Shown here one piece after another: positions 1-13,000 of a DNA stretch of 64,000 nucleotides (positions are counted from its first letter, which is position 1; the number at the start of each line of letters is the position of its first letter). The notes beneath the pieces are model-generated. The model was not told the DNA's origin. It did no database searches and saw only the letters and a program-made list of their open reading frames with translations. The DNA lies in NCBI RefSeq assembly GCF_018612875.1, contig NZ_JAGGRI010000020.1, forward strand, positions 1 to 64,000. Direction: 5' to 3'. Both the position numbers and the translations under genes were made by a program. Source of the stretch: Lysobacter sp. ISL-50. Its GTDB lineage: Bacteria > Pseudomonadota > Gammaproteobacteria > Xanthomonadales > Xanthomonadaceae.

Positions 1-43
1 GCAGGATCAAACGCCTAAAGCTTCCGCCATGGAGCGGCGGGTC

Positions 44-73
44 ACTTTCTTTGTCCAAAGCGACAAAGAAAGT
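44..73. repeat. inverted repeat, 12-bp perfect arms
   Basis: ACTTTCTTTGTC (44-55) and GACAAAGAAAGT (62-73) are perfect reverse complements around a 6-base loop. The match extends outward by a few bases with one mismatch. It resembles short palindromic repeats scattered in Lysobacter-type intergenic DNA. It has no T-run directly after it, so a terminator role is uncertain. Confidence 0.7.
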
Positions 74-242
74 AACCAAAGAAAGGGCTTTAGCTGTTTC
101 GAGTCAAAAGCCACGAGTGCGATGCCGACGCAGGCAGGTGCCACATTGGGCATCCTGCCCAAGGCGGCACCCGGCGCACGTCCATGTGCGCCGCCCTCCG
201 GGTGTCCATCGGTCTCGCGAGTTACAAGCGGCGCCGGGCAAC

Positions 243-383
<141 letters not shown>

Positions 384-509
384 GAAGTAAATTTCATCTT
401 TCGCCGGAATGACAGGCGTGAAAGATCGACTCCCATTGCAGCGATGAAGCAGCGACCGGCTTCTGTCGAAATTACGGGATCGTGGAGATCACAAACCCAC
501 GAACCGATC

Positions 510-1376
510 TCAGGCCCTCACAGCCGCCGCCAGCGAAGCCTCCGCGACTTCCCGATGCCCACCCGGCGCGATCGTATCGATCATCGCCTCGATCGCCTGC
601 GCCGTTTCCATCGGACGCTCCATCGGAAACAGATGACCGCCCTCTATCCACGCCCAGCGTTCGCCGACCAGACGCCGGGTCGCGGCGGTGCCGGCGTTGC
701 GCAGTTCGCGCGAATGCGTGCCGGCAAGAAAACCGACCGGAACCCGCAACTTCGACGACAACCCACTGAGCGTCGTGGTCGGCAGACTGCGATAGATTCG
801 GTATTCGATTTCACGCTCGAACGCGAGTTCGCGCGCGCCGGCGTCGTCGGCGCGCGTGCCGTGTTCGACGTAATCGTTCAACACCCGCGCATCCCAACGC
901 GCGAACGCCGGCTTGGCCAGGAAATGCGCGCGCACCGCGGCGCGGTCGGGCCAGTGCTTGCGCCGCTGCAAGGTCGCGCGCGTCGGCATCACCAGATTGT
1001 CCAGGCCGGTGCGGCGGCCGATCGACACCAGATGCGCGCGCCAGCCGGCGATCAGCGGCGAGTCGAGCATGATCACCCCGGCCAGGCGCGAGGCGCTCGC
1101 CGAATCGGCCAGACGGTGCGCGGCCAGCAGGCTCAGGTAGCCGCCGAGCGAATGCCCGACCAGCCAGATCCGGCGCGCGTTGCCGGCGGCCGCCTCGACC
1201 CGCGCGGCCAGCTCATCGACCAGATGTGGCCAGTTCAAGGTCACCGGATAACTCGGATCGTGGCCAATCCGCTCCGGTCGCACGACGCGGTAGCGCGCGG
1301 CCAGCGCGTCGAGCATCACGCGGTAGACCGGCGCGGGAAAACCGTTGGCATGGGAGAACAGCAGAAGATCAGGCAT
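510..1376 (-). CDS. alpha/beta hydrolase
   Basis: A 288-residue cytoplasmic alpha/beta-hydrolase-fold protein. The nucleophile elbow GHSLGG puts the serine at about residue 76, and the catalytic histidine is probably in GGHLFPMERP (about residue 248). The N-terminus (MPDLLLFSHANGFP) carries the strand and HANGF-type oxyanion motif common in esterase-like members. An open frame continues upstream to 1757, but that part is the SDR relic in another context, so the ATG at 1376 is preferred. Substrate cannot be told from sequence. It is separated from the downstream repeat region and appears to be a single-gene unit. Confidence 0.85.
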   Translation of the reverse strand: MPDLLLFSHANGFPAPVYRVMLDALAARYRVVRPERIGHDPSYPVTLNWPHLVDELAARVEAAAGNARRIWLVGHSLGGYLSLLAAHRLADSASASRLAGVIMLDSPLIAGWRAHLVSIGRRTGLDNLVMPTRATLQRRKHWPDRAAVRAHFLAKPAFARWDARVLNDYVEHGTRADDAGARELAFEREIEYRIYRSLPTTTLSGLSSKLRVPVGFLAGTHSRELRNAGTAATRRLVGERWAWIEGGHLFPMERPMETAQAIEAMIDTIAPGGHREVAEASLAAAVRA

Positions 1377-1509
1377 GCAGGCCGCGTCTGGGGAGAGGGC
1401 GGCGGCCAGGAACGGCCGCCGACACGATGACGGGCGAAACATACCATTGCGTACTGTCCGGCGATAGGACGCCGGACAGGGCGGCCGTCGAAAATCCGGA
1501 CGGCCGGGC

Positions 1510-1760
1510 TCAGGCGGCGGCGCGGTAACGCGGCGCCGGCTGGGATTGCATGAAATTCGCCAGCATCGCCTTGCGCGCGGCCTCGAAGACGTCCCACTGG
1601 CCGGCGTCGTGCAGGGGCGGATCGTCACCGGCTCGCGGCGGTCGTAACCGGCCAGCGCGGCATCGACCAGATCATCGACCTCCATGACCGCCGGCAAAGC
1701 GTTGACGTCCTTGCCCGAGCGCTCCCAGATCCCGGTGCGCGTCGCCGACGGCAGCACCGC
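1510..1760 (-). pseudogene. SDR oxidoreductase relic, 5'-truncated and frameshifted
   Basis: This encodes only the C-terminal third of a short-chain dehydrogenase: LPSATRTGIWERSG, then ALPAVMEVDDLVDAALAGYD, then after a frame change PPLHDAGQWDVFEAARKAML and a stop at 1510-1512. The expected ATC-CCG-CCC-CTG reads ATC-CGC-CCC-TG, so one C is missing close to 1620. The catalytic and NAD-binding parts are absent, because the homology stops at about 1760 where a plus-strand relic begins. The gene cannot make a working SDR even if the missing base is a sequencing error. Confidence 0.75.
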
Positions 1761-1765
1761 ATGAT

Positions 1766-1969
1766 CCGCGCCGGGAGCAGTCGCCGCGCGTGCGCGTGGT
1801 GCACAACACCATCATGTCGCGCGAGCCGACCGTGGCCCAGGGCATCAGCGGCGCGGCCGACGCCACCTGCATCGAGAACGTGTTCATCAACACCCAGCGC
1901 TCGGGTTTCTCCGAGTGCGCGGTCACCCGCTACAACGTCGAACAGCCGGCGCCGCCGCAAGGCCCGTAA
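1766..1969 (+). pseudogene. 3' remnant of an unidentified (beta-helix-like) protein gene
   Basis: The plus-strand frame reads VRVVHNTIMSREPTVAQGI, then ADATCIENVFINTQRSGFSE, and ends in a TAA at 1967-1969. The protein-like composition, natural stop and terminator just downstream mark it as the end of a real gene. The spacing of VHNTI and IENVFINT recalls rungs of right-handed beta-helix proteins, but the family is a guess. No start codon or 5' part remains; the left edge abuts the SDR relic on the other strand. Confidence 0.5.
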
Positions 1970-2004
1970 GCGGTTCGGGCCCGGTATCGGGTCGTCTGCG
2001 CTCC

Positions 2005-2036
2005 GCCGGCGGTGTCACCGCCGGCAGAGTTTTCGT
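2005..2036 (+). terminator. rho-independent terminator after the plus-strand relic
   Basis: GCCGGCGGTG and CACCGCCGGC form a near-perfect hairpin (2005-2025), followed by AGAGTTTTCGTTT. It sits 35 bases after the stop of the plus-strand gene remnant, supporting that remnant as a former real gene. Confidence 0.6.
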
Positions 2037-2116
2037 TTGCGGATCGGCGATGTCGGAGCGAGCCCGACGCGGCGAGGGATGCCGAGTCGCGCGGGCGCTG
2101 ACCGCTCAACCGCCGC

Positions 2117-2839
2117 TCAATCGAGCGCGGCATCGATCCACTGCAGCGAGCGATGGCCCAGTTCGCGCACGGTAGACACGCCCAGGTCGCGGATGATGCG
2201 ATGGGTGCTGTGCGGCAGCGGCGATTCGTCGATGTCGTGCGGGGCGATGTTCTTGCCGGGGACGCCGGGCAGGAATTCGATGCCGCCGGCGGCGTAGCAG
2301 TGCTGCACCAGCGCCGAGCAGTACAGCGCGCCTTCCTTGGCCAGCAGATTGCTGCGCTTGCGCAGGCGGCGGCTGTGCATGGCCATCAAGGTGCCGACCA
2401 GCTCGCTGATCGAATAGCTGGACAGCCCCGATAGCAGGTCGAGCCCGGCGATCTGGATCTTGCGCAGCTGTTCCTCGTTCAGGCCGAAATCGAGGATCGC
2501 GATGTTCGGGAACGCTTCGGCGTCGTAATAGCGCTCGACGCGGTTTTCCTGCACGCCCAGACGGATCTGCTTGTAGCGCATGTCGAGGTCGGACTCGATC
2601 ACCCACCAGTGGCCGTCGATGCGCCGCTCGCTGAACAAGAACGCGTGCGACCACAGGCTGCGATGGCCGTCCACGGTCAGCGGCGACTGCGCCTTGCGGA
2701 TCAGCTTGTTGATGAAATCGCGGCCGCCGCACAGGCCGATGCGGCCGGGGCCGGCGTGCTTCTCGATGAAGGCGGCGTTGCCGCGCGGATCCGAGGATGC
2801 TTCGTCGACGATGTCTTCGGGCAGGAGAATGTCGCTCAT
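2117..2839 (-). CDS. permuted NlpC/P60 (YiiX-like) papain-fold protein
   Basis: A 240-residue protein with the order His then Cys typical of circularly permuted NlpC/P60 (YiiX/poxvirus G6-like) enzymes: GLCGGRDFINKLI at the start, H65 in LWSHAFLF, E82 in WVIESD, and a likely nucleophile C174 in YCSALV. No signal peptide or membrane segment is visible, so it is probably cytoplasmic. Relatives cleave amide or thioester bonds, but the substrate here is unknown. The ATG at 2839 was chosen over an upstream start at 2875 because the family-like sequence begins after it. It lies downstream of metH but with its own gap of about 120 bases. Confidence 0.7.
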   Translation of the reverse strand: MSDILLPEDIVDEASSDPRGNAAFIEKHAGPGRIGLCGGRDFINKLIRKAQSPLTVDGHRSLWSHAFLFSERRIDGHWWVIESDLDMRYKQIRLGVQENRVERYYDAEAFPNIAILDFGLNEEQLRKIQIAGLDLLSGLSSYSISELVGTLMAMHSRRLRKRSNLLAKEGALYCSALVQHCYAAGGIEFLPGVPGKNIAPHDIDESPLPHSTHRIIRDLGVSTVRELGHRSLQWIDAALD

Positions 2840-2959
2840 CCGTGCAACTCTCGTATCGGTCCGGTGGATCGGCAATGGCTTCAGGCCGGCGCGCGCGGAA
2901 GGGCGGCCGGCGAGGGCTGGGGATCGAGCGACGCGGGCCGGGCGGCCCGCATCGGCGCG

Positions 2960-5692
<2,733 letters not shown>

Positions 5693-5726
5693 TGCTCGGT
5701 ATGTGTCTTAGTCTTGTGCTCTTGCT

Positions 5727-5810
5727 CGTCATTCCCGCGAACGCGGGAATCCAGGGCCTTTCGTGCGAGAACGTTCGAAGTCCGTGGATTCCCGCCTTCG
5801 CGGGAACGAC
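5727..5810. repeat. REP/BIME-like paired palindromes
   Basis: Two palindromic units (ATTCCCGCGAACGCGGGAAT and GGATTCCCGCCTTCGCGGGAA) face each other between the two metH genes. The same unit recurs at 31365, 31722 and, in a GGGGATC form, at 52311. Such paired units in transcribed spacers may stabilise mRNA or attenuate the distal gene. Confidence 0.8.
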
Positions 5811-5843
5811 GGTTGGAAAGTGGCGCGGTCGCGGAAAGAAAAC

Positions 5844-6971
5844 TCACGCCGCCGCATCGACCAACTGCAACGGCCGCCGCGGCTCCACGCCCTCGACCAC
5901 CGCGGCGATCGCGGCAATGTGCGCGGGGGTGGTGCCGCAGCAACCGCCGACCAGATTCAGCAGCCCGGCGCGGGCGAACTCGCCCAGCACCGCGGCCATG
6001 TCTTCCGGGGTTTCGTCGTAACCGCCGAAGGCGTTGGGCAGGCCGGCGTTGGGATGGGTGCTGATGTTGGCGTCGGCGATCTGCGCCAGCACGTCGATGT
6101 GCACGCGCAGGTCCTTGGCGCCGAGCGCGCAGTTCAGGCCGATCGCCACCGGCTGGTTGTGCCGCACCGAATACCAGAACGCTTCCGCCGTCTGCCCCGA
6201 CAAGGTGCGGCCGGAGGCGTCGGTGATGGTGCCGGAGATCATCACCGGCAGCCGCGCGCCGCGCGCGTCGAAGGCTTCCTCGATCGCGAACAGCGCGGCC
6301 TTGGCGTTGAGCGTGTCGAAGATGGTCTCGACCATGATCACGTCGGCGCCGCCGTCGATCAGGCCGTCGGTGGCTTCGCGGTAGGCGATGCGCAATTCGT
6401 CGAAGGTGATCGCGCGGTAGCCGGGGCGGTTGACGTCTGGGCTCAGCGACGCGGTGCGGCTGGTCGGGCCGAGCACGCCGATCACGTAGCGCGGCTTGTC
6501 CTTGCCGGCGGCGGCGTCGAGCGCCTCGGCCTCGTCGCAGGCCTTGCGCGCCAGCCGCGCGCCTTCCAGGTTCAACTCGCGCGCCAGATGCTCCAGGCCG
6601 TAGTCGCTCAGCGAGATCGTGGTCGAGTTGAAGGTGTTGGTCTCGATCAGGTCGGCGCCGGCGGCCAGGTACTGGGCGTGGATGTCGCCGATGATGTCCG
6701 GCCGGGTCAGGGTCAGCAGGTCGTTGTTGCCGCGCTGGTCGCGCTCGCAGCCACAACCCTCGCCGTGGGCGTGCTCGCCGCCGTGCGCGTCGCGCGGCGC
6801 GTACAGGCGGTCGTAGCCTTGCGCGAAGCGCTCGCCGCGGTAGTCGGCCTCGGCCAGCTCATGCTGCTGGATCATCGTGCCCATCGCCCCGTCCATGATC
6901 AGGATGCGCTGGGCCAGTCCGGTTTCCAGCGCCAGGGCGCGTTCGGGGTTGATCCACGGAAGTCGGTTCAT
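5844..6971 (-). CDS. metH: methionine synthase, N-terminal homocysteine S-methyltransferase part
   Basis: A 375-residue homocysteine S-methyltransferase module. It starts with the DGAMGTMIQ motif near residue 27 and has the zinc ligands in GLNCALG and the GGCCGTTP motif near the C-terminus. It forms the first module of cobalamin-dependent methionine synthase; modules 2 to 4 come from the gene at 2960-5692. A stretch rich in His, Gly and Cys (residues about 61-80, with [15 protein letters not shown]) replaces a short loop before GNNDLL and could bind metal. It begins 10 bases after the ArsR-methyltransferase stop, so the two are probably co-transcribed. Confidence 0.95.
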   Translation of the reverse strand: MNRLPWINPERALALETGLAQRILIMDGAMGTMIQQHELAEADYRGERFAQGYDRLYAPRDAHGGEHAHGEGCGCERDQRGNNDLLTLTRPDIIGDIHAQYLAAGADLIETNTFNSTTISLSDYGLEHLARELNLEGARLARKACDEAEALDAAAGKDKPRYVIGVLGPTSRTASLSPDVNRPGYRAITFDELRIAYREATDGLIDGGADVIMVETIFDTLNAKAALFAIEEAFDARGARLPVMISGTITDASGRTLSGQTAEAFWYSVRHNQPVAIGLNCALGAKDLRVHIDVLAQIADANISTHPNAGLPNAFGGYDETPEDMAAVLGEFARAGLLNLVGGCCGTTPAHIAAIAAVVEGVEPRRPLQLVDAAA

Positions 6972-6981
6972 CGATCGGTCC

Positions 6982-7944
6982 TCACTTCTTGCCGGGCTTG
7001 CGCACCGGCTCGCCGCCGGGCTTGCGCGCCATCAGCGCGATCACTTCGAAATGCGGCGGGCGGCGCTCGCGGGTCACGGTCTGGCAGCTGACGATGTCGA
7101 AGCCGGCCTTGGTGGCGAACTTCTGCAGGTCTTTCTCGGCGAAGCCCAGGTTGACGTGGCCGAAGGCCTCGACCGCGCCGCGGTGTTCGTGCCTGGCCAG
7201 GCTGGTCACCAGCACGCGGCCGCCCGGGCGCAGCACGCGCGCGGCTTCGGCCACGGCCTGGGCCGGGTGCTCGGCGTAGGTCAGCGCATGCATCAGCACG
7301 ACCAGATCGAAGGTTTCGTCGTCGAACGGCAGCGCGTGCATGTCGCCTTCGCGCACTTCCACGTTCTTGAGCTTGCGCAGGCGCTCGGAGGCGGCGGCCA
7401 CGACCTTGGTGCTGGCGTCCAGGCAGATGTAGCGGTGCGAATGCGGCGCCAGCAGTTCGGCCAGCACGCCGTCCCCGGAGGCGATGTCGAGCACGTCGCC
7501 GGGTTGCAGCAACGGCAGAGCCGAACGCGCCAGCGCTTCCCAGGTGCGGCCGGGCGAGTAGTGGCGTTCCATGTCGCCGGCGACCGAGTCGGCCCAGTTC
7601 TGGTCGGACGCGCGCATCGCCAGCACCGCGGTGACGCGTTCGCCGTCCTGGCGCAGCAGCGGATCGTCGCTGCCGGTGCTCAGCGTCTGCCACAGCGCGC
7701 GTTGGGCGTGGTCGAGCGCGCCTTCGTCGAAGCGGTAGTACGCCGACACGCCGGCGCGGCGGTCGCGCACCAGTCCGGCTTCCTTGAGCTTGGACAGGTG
7801 CGTGGACACCCGCGGCTGAGCCAGGCGGGTGATCGCCGACAGCTCGGCCACGGTCAGTTCCTCGCGCTCGAGCAGGGCCAGCAGACGCACGCGGGTGGCG
7901 TCGGCGAACACTTTCAGACGGGACGACCAGCCTTCGAGATCCAT
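6982..7944 (-). CDS. ArsR-family HTH fused to SAM-dependent methyltransferase
   Basis: A 320-residue protein. Residues 1-90 form an ArsR-type winged helix ([36 protein letters not shown]). Residues 140-300 form a class I methyltransferase with the SAM motif [14 protein letters not shown] and a post-I CLDAS. Its place directly before the two metH genes suggests a regulator of methionine synthesis that could sense SAM or SAH through its methyltransferase domain; that role is inference. No cysteine metal-site of classical ArsR is evident in the HTH part, which agrees with a non-metal signal. Start chosen at the ATG that precedes the HTH. Confidence 0.85.
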   Translation of the reverse strand: MDLEGWSSRLKVFADATRVRLLALLEREELTVAELSAITRLAQPRVSTHLSKLKEAGLVRDRRAGVSAYYRFDEGALDHAQRALWQTLSTGSDDPLLRQDGERVTAVLAMRASDQNWADSVAGDMERHYSPGRTWEALARSALPLLQPGDVLDIASGDGVLAELLAPHSHRYICLDASTKVVAAASERLRKLKNVEVREGDMHALPFDDETFDLVVLMHALTYAEHPAQAVAEAARVLRPGGRVLVTSLARHEHRGAVEAFGHVNLGFAEKDLQKFATKAGFDIVSCQTVTRERRPPHFEVIALMARKPGGEPVRKPGKK

Positions 7945-7958
7945 GGGGGCCTTGTACG

Positions 7959-8135
7959 GGAATCGGGAATGGGGAATCGGGAATGGTCAAAGCCAAAGCG
8001 AACTGGCACAGCGGGCTTCAGCCGATTCCCGGTTCTCCATGTGCGGGAATAGGCAATCGGGAATGGTCAAAACCACAGCGGGCGGGCAGAACGGGCTTGC
8101 GTCCGATTCCCGATTCTCCATTCCCGATTCCCGCT
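7959..8135. repeat. GGGAATC repeat array in the metH operon leader
   Basis: At least three clusters of GGGAATCGGGAATGG-like units occur in both orientations (7959-7984, 8023-8064, 8102-8135). The spacers also repeat (ATGGTCAAAGCC, then ATGGTCAAAACC; GCGGGCTTCAGCCGATTCCCG, then a degenerate copy). The array lies between the ArsR-methyltransferase start and the likely operator upstream. The 510-base gap 7945-8454 holds no gene beyond this array and the sites listed next. Confidence 0.85.
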
Positions 8136-8147
8136 CTTTCATCAACG

Positions 8148-8165
8148 TATCGCGATATAGCGATA
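8148..8165. promoter_or_regulatory. palindrome TATCGC-N6-GCGATA, possible ArsR-type operator
   Basis: The perfect dyad TATCGC (8148-8153) and GCGATA (8160-8165) contains an inner ATCGCGAT palindrome. AT-containing dyads of this size are typical targets of ArsR-family dimers. It lies in the gap between the ArsR-methyltransferase/metH operon and the divergent acyl-CoA dehydrogenase gene. Binding is inference. Confidence 0.45.
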
Positions 8166-8454
8166 AGTGTGGTGGCGAAGGGCCCTCAGGTCAAGTCGTG
8201 CCGCGGCGCAGCAAGTTAGAACGCGGACTGAAAGCGGGCGGGCGTAACGCCAGATCGGGGCAGTCGGATGGGTGGGGTTATTCGGCGCGCGCGGCTACAA
8301 TTCGCATTCGCGGCTCGACGAACGGGCCGCGGCCCCTGAAACGGGCCGATGTGCAACGAGCAGGAGGTACCGCGTCGGCGCCGTGGCGGCGACAGCGCGG
8401 CGCCGACGGCTCGCCGGCTCACCGCCTGCAATCACCACATGAAGAGGTGTCGAC

Positions 8455-9615
<1,161 letters not shown>

Positions 9616-10009
9616 ACACGCCGACCGCGCCGAGTCGAACAGCCTCTCGATGAAACGCTCCGCGTCATCCTGGCCCGGCCATCGCTGCGACAACGGCGGG
9701 CCGGGCCCGCGCGTTGTCGAGCGCTTCGCGACCGCAGCCGCACTGGCGTTGTCCTCATCGGTATTTCATTCGCGCACGGCGCGCCGGGTTCAAGCCCGGC
9801 GCGCCGGTTTGCTTTTGTCCGCTACCACCGATTGTCCAATCACTTCACGACCTGGTCAGATCCTGGCGCGGTAGTTCGGCGTTCTCCGCCGATCCGAGTC
9901 AGCGCCTGAGGCAGTGGTTCGGTTTTCTTCGCCGGCATCCGATTCTCAAGCAGACATCCAGCGTCAGCCTCGTCTTTTGGCCTCATTCCATCCGGACCTC
10001 AACGTTCCC
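9616..10009. other. intergenic gap between acyl-CoA dehydrogenase and gdhB
   Basis: No gene is visible in these 394 bases. The first part ends in a strong terminator hairpin (9778-9816). The rest should contain the gdhB promoter and leader, but no confident -35/-10 pair was found. Confidence 0.6.
9778..9816 (+). terminator. rho-independent terminator after the acyl-CoA dehydrogenase gene
   Basis: GGCGCGCCGGG (9778-9788) pairs perfectly with CCCGGCGCGCC (9795-9805) around TTCAAG, followed by GGTTTGCTTTTG. It is about 160 bases after the acyl-CoA dehydrogenase stop. Confidence 0.75.
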
Positions 10010-13000
10010 ATGAGCAATAAACCCAAAGCTTCCAAGTCCGAACCCGCCAAACGCGCCGCCGCCAAACCGGCCGCGAAGCCGGCTTCGGCCAAGCAGGCCC
10101 CGGTCAAGAAAACGGCGGCGCCCGCCAGCAAGCCGGCCGCGCCGAAGAAAGCCGCCGCGCCCGACCGCAGCCGCTCGGCGCCGCCGGTCGATGCGCAGGC
10201 GGTGAATCTGCAGCCGATCGTCGCCGCGATGCACAAGCGCCTGCCCAAGACGCGCCACGCCGAGGCCGAGGCCTTCGCGCAGGCGTTCTACAAGCGCATG
10301 AGCGCCGATGAGCTGCCGCAGCACCAGCCCGACGGCTGGGCGGCGCTGGCGGCGGATTTTCTGGATTACGCGCGCGACCGCAAGCAGGGTTCGGCGCTGG
10401 TGCGTTTGTTCAACCCGACGCTGAAGTCGCATGGCTGGGAATCGCCGCACACCGTGCTGCAGATCGCCAACGACGACATGCCGTTCCTGGTCGATTCGGT
10501 GACCATGGCGCTGGCCGACCAGGGCATCGGCGTGCACGTGCTGGGCCATCCGGTGGTGACGTTCCAGCGCGACAAGGCCGGCAAGCTGCTGGCGGTCGGG
10601 CAGGGCGTGGCCGAGTCGCTGATGCATCTGGAGATCGACCGCCAGACCGCCGAATCGGCCGCCAGGATCAAGCACGCGCTGGAAGTGGTACTGGCCGACG
10701 TGCGCGCGATCGTGCGCGACTGGTCGCAGATGCGCGACAAGATGCATCAGGTCGCCGACGAACTGCCGGGCCAGAACCTGCCGATCGACGAAGACGGCAA
10801 GCGCGAGGCGCAGGCGTTCCTGCACTGGGCCGCCGAGAACCATTTCACCTTCCTGGGCTACCGCGAGTACGAAGTCGTCAAGCAAGGCGGCGACGAAGTG
10901 CTGCGCGCGATCAAGGACAGCGGCCTGGGCCTGCTGCGCGGCAAGGAAGTCGGCAAGCCGCGTCTGCTGACTTCGCTGGCGGCGCATTACATGCCGCAGT
11001 CCGGCGCGGTCGACGCGCTGATCCTGACCAAGACCAATGCGCGCTCCACCGTGCACCGTCCGGGCTACATGGACTACATCGGCGTGCTGAGCTTCGACGC
11101 CCAGGGCCGTCCGACCGGCGAGAAGCGTTTCCTCGGCCTGTACACCTCCAGTGCCTACAACCGCCGCCCCTGGGACATCCCGCTGGTGCGTCAGCGCCAC
11201 GCCTACGTGATGGAGCAGTCCGGCCTGGCGCCCGACAGCCACAGCGGCAAGGCCCTGCGCCATGTGCTGGAAACCCTGCCGCGCGACGAGTTGTTCCAGT
11301 CCAGCGAGGATGAACTGCTCAAGACCACCTCGGGCATCCTCGGCCTGCAGGAGCGCGTGCGCAGCAAGCTGTTCCTGCGCCGCGACCGTTACGGCCGCTA
11401 TTACTCGGGCCTGGTCTACATCCCGCGCGAGCGCTTCAACACCGATGTGCGCCTGCGCGTGGAGGCGATGCTCAAGGACAAGCTGCACGGCGAGCACATC
11501 GACACCACCGTGCACATCGGCGAATCGCCGCTGGCGCAGTTGCACCTGATCGTGCGTCCGAAGTCCGGCGAAGCCGCGCAGAACGGCGCGCGCGTCATCG
11601 ACAACGCCGCCATCGAAGCCGAACTGGCCGATATCGTGCGCAACCGCCAGGACGACCTGCGCGAAGCGCTGGTGCGCAACAACGGCGAGCAGCAGGGCCT
11701 GGCCCTGGCCAATCGCTATGGCCGGGCGTTGCCGCCAGGCTATATCGATGAAGTGTCGGCCGGCGTGGCGGCGCAGGACATCGCCCATCTCGCCGCGCTG
11801 AGCGGCCCGGACGATCTGCGCCTGAGCCTGTGCCGCACCCGCCAGGGCGAGGGCGGCCTGCGCTTCAAGTTCTATCGCCAGCTCGACGACATCCCCTTGT
11901 CCGACGCGCTGCCGATGATGGAGAACATGGGCCTGCGGGTGATTTCCGAACACCCCTACCGCCTCACCGTCGACGGCCAGCCGGTCTACATCCAGGACTT
12001 CGAGGTCGAGACCGCCAACAACGACATCGACGTCGATCGCCTGGACGAGAATTTCGAAGAAGCCTTCGCCCAGATCTGGCGCGGCAACGCCGAGAACGAC
12101 GGCTTCAACCGCCTGATCCTGACCGCCAACCTGTCCTGGCGCCAGGTCGCGATGCTGCGCGCGTACTGCAAGTATCTGTTGCAGGTCGGCGTGCCGTTCT
12201 CGCAGAGCTACGTGGAAGAAACCTTCAGCCGCTATCCGCTGCTGGCGCGCTTGCTGGTGGAACTGTTCGAAGCGCGCTTCGACCCGTGCACCGGCAACGA
12301 GAGCAAGGACGAGATCAAGGCCGGGCAGGAGCGCCTGGTCCAGCAGTTCGACACCCTGTCCGGCGGCGACGCCGCGGTCATGGCCGCGCTGAAGCCGGTG
12401 ATCCAGGCGCGCAGCGGCAAGCGCGACGAACAGGCCCAGGCCACGGTCGCATCGATCAAGGCGCTGCTCGACCGCGTCTCCAGCCTCGACGAAGACCGCA
12501 TCCTGCGCAGCTTCATCGGCGTGATCAACGCCACCTTGCGCACCAGCTACTACCAGAAGACGCCCGACGGCAGCGAACGCGGCTACGTCAGCTACAAGTT
12601 CGATTCGGCCCAGGTGCCGGATCTGCCCAAGCCGCGTCCGTACCGCGAAATCTTCGTGTACGGCCCGCGCGTGGAAGGCGTGCACCTGCGCTTCGGCCCG
12701 GTCGCCCGCGGCGGTTTGCGCTGGTCCGATCGCCGCGAAGACTTCCGCACCGAGGTGCTGGGTCTGGTCAAGGCGCAGATGGTCAAGAATACGGTGATCG
12801 TGCCGGTCGGTTCCAAGGGCGGCTTCTTCGCCAAGCGTCCGCCGATCGGCGGCGACCGCGACGCGGTGCTGGCCGAAGGCATCGCCTGCTACAAGATGTT
12901 CATCAACGGCCTGCTCGACATCACCGACAACATCGTCGGCGGCAAGATCGTCGCGCCGGCCAATGTCGTGCGCCACGACAACGACGACCCGTATCTGGTC

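Noticed and set aside
7959-8135. CRISPR array
   Set aside because: Units are short, of mixed orientation and unevenly spaced; no spacer pattern and no cas genes.
7945-8454. SAH or SAM riboswitch upstream of the metH operon
   Set aside because: The conserved core of the SAH riboswitch was not found on the minus strand; the leader is mostly GGGAATC repeats. An ArsR operator is the better explanation.
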